Shown piece after piece: positions 58,503 to 64,000 of a DNA stretch of 64,000 nucleotides. The DNA comes from DATJFH01 sp035495815 (lineage in GTDB: Bacteria; Acidobacteriota; Terriglobia; Bryobacterales; Bryobacteraceae). Position 1 is the first letter of the stretch. Each line of letters begins with the position of its first letter. Made by a program: the position numbers and the translations under genes. Location of the stretch: contig DATJFH010000175.1 of the NCBI GenBank assembly GCA_035495815.1, positions 1 through 64,000 of the forward strand, read 5' to 3'. Below the pieces are notes generated by a model. It saw nothing but the letters and a program-made list of their open reading frames with translations, had not been told where the DNA came from and did no database searches.

Positions 58503-59972
58503 ATGATTTTTTCTCTTTGCCGCGGTTTGAGCCGGGCGCGGACGGTTTGGCCGCTGGCGCTGGCCACCTCTCTGGCCGCGTACACGGCGGCGATTACACC
58601 GGGCCGGAGAGCGGCGCTCGAGCATATTTCTCCCCAGTCTCTCGAGGGACACGTTTCGTTCCTCGCTTCCGATCTGCTCGAAGGGCGCGCGACACCCTCG
58701 CGCGGGCTGGACCTGGCGTCGGAGTACATCGCCGCGCAGTTTCGCCGCGCCGGACTCGAGCCTATGGGAGATGACGGCTACTTTCAAACGGCCCGCTTCG
58801 TCACTTCCCGGCAATCGCTCGAAGGCGCCGAATTCACGGTCGCTTCCGGAGAAACGGAGATCCGAATCGGAAAGAGTGAAATGCGGGTTCTGTCCGCCGG
58901 CATGGCGGACTTCGCCGGCGCCGTTCCGGTGAAGATCGATCTCGAGGACGCCAAGCCGGAGGACGTCGAAGGAAAAATCGTTGTGGTGGTCACGCAGCGG
59001 CGCGACGCGATCGTGTCAATAGCCAGGCTGAAACCAGCCGCGGCGCTGCTGGCCTATTCGAACGCGGGTAAACCACCGGAGGCGTCCGCGCGCCTGGAGG
59101 ATGCGGAGCGGCGTCCGCCTTTTCCCGTGCTGCGAGTGCATAATCACGAATTCTTCAAGCTGGCCAAGGCCGCCCGTCCGGGCCCCATGAACGTCAAGCT
59201 GTCGCTGCGGCTGCCTCCCTCCGTGATCACACCGGTGAATCTCCGAAACGTGGCGGGGCTGTTGCGCGGGTCCGACCCGGCTGTAGCGGACACCTACGTG
59301 CTCATCTCGGCGCATTACGATCACATCGGAAGAAAAACGTCAGGAGAGGGAGATCTCATCTACAACGGGGCCAATGATGACGCCAGCGGGGTGGCAGCCG
59401 TGCTCGAAATCGCTTCCGCCCTGGCCGCCTCCAAGCCGGCTCCTCGCCGCAGCATCCTGTTCATTACCTACTTCGGCGAAGAGGAGGGTCTTTACGGCTC
59501 CCGCTATTACGGACGGCATCCCCTGGTCCCGCTGAAGAATACGGTGGCGGACCTCAACCTCGAGCAGTTGGGCCGAACGGACGGAGACAGCGGAACCCTC
59601 GCCGGCACGGCGACCATGACCGGATACGGGTACAGCGACGTCACCACCGCGTTCGAACTGGCCGGCGTGGCTACCGGGTTGAAGATTTACGCTCCCAAAC
59701 ATGACGGCGAGGCCTACTTCGCCCGAAGCGACAATCAGTCCCTGGCCGACCAGGGAGTGCCCGCCCATACCATTCTGACCGCCTTCGAATTTCCGGATTA
59801 TCACAAGCCCGGCGACGAGTGGAACAAGCTCGACTACCCGCATCTGGCCCGCGTGAGCCGCACCGTTGCGCTGACGCTCATGATGATTGCCGACGATCCA
59901 CAGCCCCCGCGCTGGAACGAATCGAGCGCCAATACCGGTAAATACGTCAAAGCCTGGCGGGCTCTGCAGTAA
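58503..59972 (+). CDS. exported M28 family metallopeptidase
   Basis: 489 residues from the ATG at 58503 (a TTG directly precedes it). Signal-type N-terminus followed by LEGHVSFLASDLLEGRATPS, a PA-like insert (about 120-235), and the M28 catalytic domain with VLISAHYDHIGRKT (zinc His), YNGANDDASGVAAVLEIA (bridging Asp), LFITYFGEEEGLYGSRYYGR (catalytic Glu) and PDYHKPGDEWNKLDYPHL (His). This is typical of aminopeptidase/glutaminyl-cyclase-like M28 enzymes acting outside the cytoplasm on N-terminal residues. Confidence 0.94.
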   Translation: MIFSLCRGLSRARTVWPLALATSLAAYTAAITPGRRAALEHISPQSLEGHVSFLASDLLEGRATPSRGLDLASEYIAAQFRRAGLEPMGDDGYFQTARFVTSRQSLEGAEFTVASGETEIRIGKSEMRVLSAGMADFAGAVPVKIDLEDAKPEDVEGKIVVVVTQRRDAIVSIARLKPAAALLAYSNAGKPPEASARLEDAERRPPFPVLRVHNHEFFKLAKAARPGPMNVKLSLRLPPSVITPVNLRNVAGLLRGSDPAVADTYVLISAHYDHIGRKTSGEGDLIYNGANDDASGVAAVLEIASALAASKPAPRRSILFITYFGEEEGLYGSRYYGRHPLVPLKNTVADLNLEQLGRTDGDSGTLAGTATMTGYGYSDVTTAFELAGVATGLKIYAPKHDGEAYFARSDNQSLADQGVPAHTILTAFEFPDYHKPGDEWNKLDYPHLARVSRTVALTLMMIADDPQPPRWNESSANTGKYVKAWRALQ

Positions 59973-60175
59973 GCGACTTCTCTCAGAATCCGGCCGGAGC
60001 CTTGCCACAGGCGGCTTTCCGTCCACCTCGACCATCACCCATGGCGCTTCACAGACGAATTTCGCTCCGCCTCAATCCGCGCTCGATTGAGCTGATGCGC
60101 GAACCCCCAGGCTTCGAGCATGGACGCGCCAGGCCGTCCGGCCCAGGAGGCCCCTGGGGGTCCGATTTCCTGCTC

Positions 60176-60787
60176 TTACCGCAGGCCTCCGGAGGCGAGC
60201 AGCGTCTCGCCCGTCAACCAACCCGAATCCTGGGAAGCAAGAAATACCGCGATGGGCGCAATGTCCTCGGGTTGGGCGATGCGGCCCAGCGGGGTCTGCG
60301 CCTCGAGGGTCGCCTGAAATTCGCTCCCGATGACTCCCGCCGTGTGGGTACCCTCGGTCTCCACCATTCCCGGATTGATGGAATTGACGCGGATTTTCCG
60401 CGGGCCCAGTTCCTTCGCAAGCACATGCGTCACCGCGTCCACCGCCCCCTTGGTCGCTGTGCAGACCGTGGTAGTTGCCGGTGTCACCCGGCTGGCGGTC
60501 GAGCCGATGTGGATGATGCTGCCGCCTTTGGCGCCGAAATGCCTGGCGGCTTCCCGCGTCGCCAGAATGAGTCCCAGGACGTTGGTGTTGAACTGCCGGT
60601 GGAACTGTTCTTCGGTGATCTCGGCGAGCGGCGCGAACTGATAGACGCCGGCGTTATTCACCAGCACGTCCAGGCGTCCGAACTCCTTCTTCGTTTGCGT
60701 GAAAATGCGCTCGACATCGCCTGATTTCGAAACATCGCCCTGTATTGCGACCGCTTTGCCGCCCTTGCCCGTGATCTCCGCGACCAC
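60176..60787 (-). pseudogene. 5'-truncated short-chain dehydrogenase lacking the catalytic Tyr
   Basis: 203 residues of SDR sequence begin at VVAEITGKGGKAVAIQGDVS; the frame is closed by TAG a few codons upstream, so the N-terminal cofactor-binding TGxxxGIG part (about 45 residues) is absent. Remaining blocks: VLVNNAGVYQFAPLAEI, IIHIGSTASRVTP, and VCTATKGAVDAVTHVLAKEL, where the catalytic YxxxK Tyr is Cys (TGC, one transition from TAC). The C-terminus (RVNSINPGMVETEG and GETLLASGGLR) is intact. Without a NAD(P)-binding glycine motif and Tyr it should be inactive. The stretch 60788-60966 holds no gene. Confidence 0.8.
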
Positions 60788-60966
60788 CTGGTCTTCGAAT
60801 ACTATCTAACCGATGCGGGATTCTGAAGAACGATGCATGTTCCGGCGTACGGTTCCGGGAGACGGGCTCAGCGCCCGCAATTCCATGGAAACGGCCATCC
60901 GGTGGGCGTGTTACAATTCTCTACGACTCCAGTGTCACCCCGTAACGAGGGAATCCCCAAAAACAG

Positions 60967-62115
60967 ATGACATCCAATCCACTCGCCATCGCTATCGCTT
61001 TGTCCGCTTTCGCCATCACCGGCGGATGCGCTTCAAAGTCCACCGTCACTTCAGAAGCGCATGCCGAAAGCAAAGCCGCCGCCCGCGCGCCGCTGCCCGG
61101 TATGCCGCCGGTCCTCGATCCGCTCGATATCTATTCCGCTGACCGCGCCAATCAGCTCAGTCCGGCCGTTGCCGGCTTTCCATCGTATATCTACGTGCCA
61201 AACAGCGGCAGCAACACGGTCGATATCATCGACCCGAAAACTTATAAGATCGTGAAACACTTTGCGGTCGGCAGACAGCCGCAGCACGTCGTTCCTTCGT
61301 GGGATATGAAGCACCTGTGGGTGCTGAACGATCTGAGCGACAGCGTGACCCACATCGATCCGGCCACAGGCGCCGAAGGGAAGACGATTCACGTCGAGGA
61401 TCCGTACAACATGTATTTCACGCCGGACGGCAAGTACGCGATCGTGGTGGCGGAGCGCCTGAGGCGCCTGGATTTCCGGAATCCCAACACCATGAAGCTG
61501 GAGCATACGACCAAGGTCGACTGCCGCGGAGTGGACCACCTGGATTTTTCCGCCGATGGAACCTACTTCATCGCAAGCTGCGAGTTCTCCGGCGAGTTGT
61601 TGAAGGTAGACGTAGCCACCCGGCAGGTGACCGGCAAGATTCAATTGAGCCCGCATGCCATGCCGCAGGACGTGAAGTTGTCGCCCGACGGAAAAGTTTT
61701 CTACATCGCAGACATGCACGGGAACGGGCTTTACTTGGTGGATGGCGAGAGTTTCAAGGTGATCAGCTTCCTGCCCACAGGCAAAGGGACCCACGGGTTG
61801 TACGCCAGCCGGGACTCCAAGGTGCTCTACATCTCGAACCGCGGAGAAGGAAGCGTGTCCGTGCTCGATTTCGCAACGCGCGCCATCAAAACCAAATGGG
61901 AGCTGCCTAAGGGCGGCAGTCCCGACATGGGAGGCGTGTCCGCGGACGGCAAGGTGCTGTGGCTGGCGGGTCGCTACCATCACGAGGTCTACGCCATCGA
62001 CACGAATGACGGAAAGCTACTTGCGCGCATCAAAGTCGGAAAGGGTCCGCACGGGCTGTGCGTCTACCCTCAACCGGGCCGGTATTCGCTGGGGCATACG
62101 GGTGTGTTCCGGTAA
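60967..62115 (+). CDS. YncE-like beta-propeller lipoprotein
   Basis: 382 residues with a lipobox ITGGC (Cys21). The propeller has YVTN repeats: IYVPNSGSNTVDIIDPKTYK, HLWVLNDLSDSVTHIDPATG, YNMYFTPDGKYAIVVAERLR, HLDFSADGTYFIASCEFSGE, VKLSPDGKVFYIADMHGNGL, VLYISNRGEGSVSVLDFATR and MGGVSADGKVLWLAGRYHHE. Probably anchored to a membrane facing the periplasm. In related proteins the propeller binds metals or cytochromes; no catalytic role is established. It stands alone. Confidence 0.85.
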   Translation: MTSNPLAIAIALSAFAITGGCASKSTVTSEAHAESKAAARAPLPGMPPVLDPLDIYSADRANQLSPAVAGFPSYIYVPNSGSNTVDIIDPKTYKIVKHFAVGRQPQHVVPSWDMKHLWVLNDLSDSVTHIDPATGAEGKTIHVEDPYNMYFTPDGKYAIVVAERLRRLDFRNPNTMKLEHTTKVDCRGVDHLDFSADGTYFIASCEFSGELLKVDVATRQVTGKIQLSPHAMPQDVKLSPDGKVFYIADMHGNGLYLVDGESFKVISFLPTGKGTHGLYASRDSKVLYISNRGEGSVSVLDFATRAIKTKWELPKGGSPDMGGVSADGKVLWLAGRYHHEVYAIDTNDGKLLARIKVGKGPHGLCVYPQPGRYSLGHTGVFR

Positions 62116-62167
62116 GCGGGCTCAAATCCATTACCATAGAGAATTCCTTATGAGCCGCCACCACTGT

Positions 62168-62181
62168 CCGGACGCGTCCGG
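62168..62181. promoter_or_regulatory. 14-bp perfect palindrome before proC
   Basis: CCGGACGCGTCCGG lies 6 bases before the proC ATG, overlapping where a ribosome-binding site would be. It may form a hairpin or be an operator. No other feature is seen in 62116-62187. Confidence 0.35.
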
Positions 62182-62187
62182 GTTCTG

Positions 62188-63018
62188 ATGTCCCTTCGCA
62201 TCGCAGTCCTCGGCGCCGGCAACATGGGCGCCGCGCTCATCGGCGGAATTGTGAACCGCGTCGCGCCGGTGGATCAGGTCATCGCCACGACGCGCACCGC
62301 CGAGCGCGCCGAGGCTGTCGCCGCGCGGTACGGGATCGCGGTCACGGCGGGCGGCAACCTGGAAGCCGCGGCGCAGGCGGACTTGATCGTGCTGGCCGTC
62401 AAGCCGATCACGCTGGCCAAAGTGATCGGCGAGATTCGCGGCGCGCTCCACGAACGGAAAGTTATCCTCTCGCTGGCGGCTTCGGCGTCCATCGCCATGA
62501 TCGAGAAGCTGGCCGGACTTCGCGTGCCGATCTTTCGCGCCATGCCCAATATCCCGGTGGTGGTGGAGGAAGGCGCGACAGCGGTGGCGGCCAATTCCGC
62601 CTGCACCGAGGAACACAGGCGCATGATCGAGGACATTTTCCGCTCGGTAGGCGTGATGGTCTTCGTCGAAGAAGAGATGATGCACGCGGTGACCGCCCTT
62701 TCCGGCAGCGGTCCGGCTTACGTCTATATGGTGATCGAGGCGATGATCGCCGGCGGGTTGAAGATGGGACTTTCCCGCGAGATCTCGACGCGGCTTGCCG
62801 AGCAGACCGTGCTCGGGGCCGCCAAGCAGGTTCGTGAATCCGGCCAGCATCCGGCCGTCCTGCGCGACCAGGTGATCACGCCCGGCGGTGTCACCATCTC
62901 GGCAATCCACGAGCTGGAGCGGCACGGACTGCGCTCCATGCTGATCTCCGCCATCGAGATCGCCACTCACCACTCGGCCGAGCTCGCCCGCGCGCTCGAG
63001 GCCAAAACTGAAAAATGA
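62188..63018 (+). CDS. proC: pyrroline-5-carboxylate reductase
   Basis: 276 residues. The NADP-binding motif IAVLGAGNMGAALIGGIV, then LIVLAVKPITLAKVIGEIRG, RAMPNIPVVVEEGATAVAAN, and the substrate-binding block VTALSGSGPAYVYMVIEAMI, with LRDQVITPGGVTISAIHELE near the end, are ProC hallmarks at the usual length. It reduces pyrroline-5-carboxylate to proline. The ymdB gene overlaps by 4 bases (ATGA). Confidence 0.97.
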   Translation: MSLRIAVLGAGNMGAALIGGIVNRVAPVDQVIATTRTAERAEAVAARYGIAVTAGGNLEAAAQADLIVLAVKPITLAKVIGEIRGALHERKVILSLAASASIAMIEKLAGLRVPIFRAMPNIPVVVEEGATAVAANSACTEEHRRMIEDIFRSVGVMVFVEEEMMHAVTALSGSGPAYVYMVIEAMIAGGLKMGLSREISTRLAEQTVLGAAKQVRESGQHPAVLRDQVITPGGVTISAIHELERHGLRSMLISAIEIATHHSAELARALEAKTEK

Positions 63019-63782
63019 GAATTCTCTTCATCGGCGACATCTTCGGTTCGCCCGGCCGCCGCATCGTGGCCGACCACCTGCAGGATATCGTCAAATCGCA
63101 AGGCATCGACCTGGCCATTGCCAACGCCGAGAACTCCGCCGGTGGATTCGGCATTACGCCGGCCATTGCCGAGGAGTTGTTTGGGCTGGGGCTGGACGTG
63201 CTTACCTCCGGGAATCATATCTGGGACAAGCGTGAAATCTACGATTACATTGGCAGGACGCCCCGGCTGCTTCGTCCGCACAATTACCCCGCCAGTTGTC
63301 CGGGCTCGGGGCTCGCGATTGTCAAGAATTGTGCGGTTCTCAATCTGCAGGGCCGCACCTACATGCCCAATACCGACTGCCCCTTCCGGGCGGCCGATCA
63401 CATGCTGGCTTCACTCGATCCGTCTGTCAAGGTACGGTTTGTCGACTTTCACGCCGAAGTTACCAGCGAGAAGATCGCCATGGGCTGGTATCTGGATGGA
63501 CGGGTCTCGGCCGTGGTGGGCACTCACACTCACGTGCCCACGGCGGACACGCGCATTCTGCCCGGGGGGGCCGCCTACCAGACCGACGCCGGGATGACGG
63601 GCCCGTATGATTCCGTGATCGGAGTTGATAAGGACATGATCTTGAAGAGGTTCCTTTCCGCCATGCCCGTTCGCATGGAAGCGGCCAAATACACGGTGGA
63701 GCTGCATTCGGTTATCATTGACGTAGACGAGAAGAGCGGGAAGGCGACCGCCGTCCGCCGCCACACGCTTCAGGGCGATTGA
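63015..63782 (+). CDS. ymdB: YmdB family metallophosphoesterase
   Basis: 255 residues. MRILFIGDIFGSPGRRIV (metal Asp), NAENSAGGFGITPAIAEELF (metal Glu-Asn), DVLTSGNHIWDKREIYDYIG (Asn-His), and VGTHTHVPTADTRILPGGAA with PYDSVIG are the TIGR00282 motifs. Bacillus YmdB is a 2',3'-cyclic nucleotide phosphodiesterase that affects biofilm and motility decisions; the role here is inferred from family. It overlaps proC. Confidence 0.95.
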   Translation: MRILFIGDIFGSPGRRIVADHLQDIVKSQGIDLAIANAENSAGGFGITPAIAEELFGLGLDVLTSGNHIWDKREIYDYIGRTPRLLRPHNYPASCPGSGLAIVKNCAVLNLQGRTYMPNTDCPFRAADHMLASLDPSVKVRFVDFHAEVTSEKIAMGWYLDGRVSAVVGTHTHVPTADTRILPGGAAYQTDAGMTGPYDSVIGVDKDMILKRFLSAMPVRMEAAKYTVELHSVIIDVDEKSGKATAVRRHTLQGD

Positions 63783-63798
63783 GAGCCCGGGATTCCGG

Positions 63799-64000
63799 TG
63801 GCTACCGATTTGCTCAGGAATTTCAGTCTCGACGGGGCACTCAACAGGCATTCCGTCTGCCGGGGCGCCGGCAACCTGGTTTTCGAAAGTACGGGCAGGG
63901 GCGTTCGGCGTACTTTTCAGTCGACGCTCGTTGCGCGCAGAGCACGTGTGCGGTATTGTAACGAGTTGTTGACCCTGCTCGCTTGGGGCGGGAGTCGATG
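63799..64000 (+). CDS. possible ORF running off the right edge
   Basis: A GTG at 63799 opens a frame with no stop before the end of the window (ATDLLRNFSLDGALNRHSVC, then RGAGNLVFES onward). It contains the AAAGTACG/CGTACTTT inverted repeat (63886-63916), which argues against coding. No family is recognised and there is no clear ribosome-binding site. Confidence 0.2.
63886..63916. terminator. inverted repeat downstream of ymdB
   Basis: AAAGTACG (63886-63893) pairs with CGTACTTT (63909-63916) around a 15-base GC-rich loop; a short T-run (four T) closes the right arm. It is a weak, possibly bidirectional terminator about 100 bases after the ymdB stop. Confidence 0.35.

Overview
The window looks like a chromosomal segment of a high-GC acidobacterium, most likely of the Solibacter/Bryobacter type. 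The case rests on gene content: two Oar-like TonB-dependent receptors with an N-terminal carboxypeptidase-regulatory-like domain, a DUF1501 gene paired with a DUF1549/DUF1553 cytochrome, many Tat-exported or lipoprotein beta-propellers and peptidases, and a PDZ-containing histidine kinase with its NtrC-type regulator. No rRNA, tRNA or CRISPR array was found by eye. Taxonomy is inference and was not tested.

Layout. 1-3.0 kb: an alginate-export-type outer-membrane protein (cut by the window edge) and an unusual exported ankyrin / haem-c / cyclase-like fusion, divergent from an APC permease at 3.0-4.4 kb. 4.4-7.9 kb: a DUF2203 and YjbQ pair, then a SelA-like PLP enzyme overlapping a NagB-like protein. 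7.9-12.3 kb: sigma54 response regulator and membrane histidine kinase. 12.5-15.7 kb: DCC/HTTM membrane protein, small anchored protein, DUF2252 kinase-like protein and exported RidA. 15.8-21.2 kb: a stress operon read leftward, hsp20-clpB-htpX-rlmI, with a good sigma70-type promoter and three hairpins between hsp20 and clpB. 21.4-25.6 kb: exported phosphodiesterase-like protein, ferrochelatase with a Cys-rich tail, and two exported cyclase-like alpha-toroid proteins. 25.8-30.7 kb: hydroxyacid dehydrogenase, DUF1501 and PSD1 cytochrome.

30.9-37.6 kb, mostly + strand: an apparently metal-site-less alkaline-phosphatase-fold protein overlapping pyrD, which overlaps ridA; HisN-like phosphatase, zinc-ribbon membrane protein, flavin reductase, HU-like protein, site-2 protease and glycosyltransferase. 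37.9-45.3 kb: a leftward operon of TonB receptor, enolase-superfamily enzyme, c-type cytochrome quinoprotein dehydrogenase and a 42-codon Tat-signal remnant. It reads as uptake and oxidation of an unknown sugar acid or alcohol. 45.4-47.2 kb: a YncE-like propeller overlapping a haem-c/helix-hairpin-helix protein. 47.4-49.9 kb: a decayed island with a broken ISNCY-type transposase and two HTH-gene remnants.

49.9-64 kb: second TonB receptor, two alpha/beta hydrolases, M20 and M28 peptidases around an oligogalacturonate-lyase-like propeller, a 5'-truncated SDR that also lacks its catalytic Tyr, a YncE-like lipoprotein, proC and ymdB. Many gene pairs overlap by 4 bases and several starts are TTG or GTG, supported by strong upstream Shine-Dalgarno sequences.
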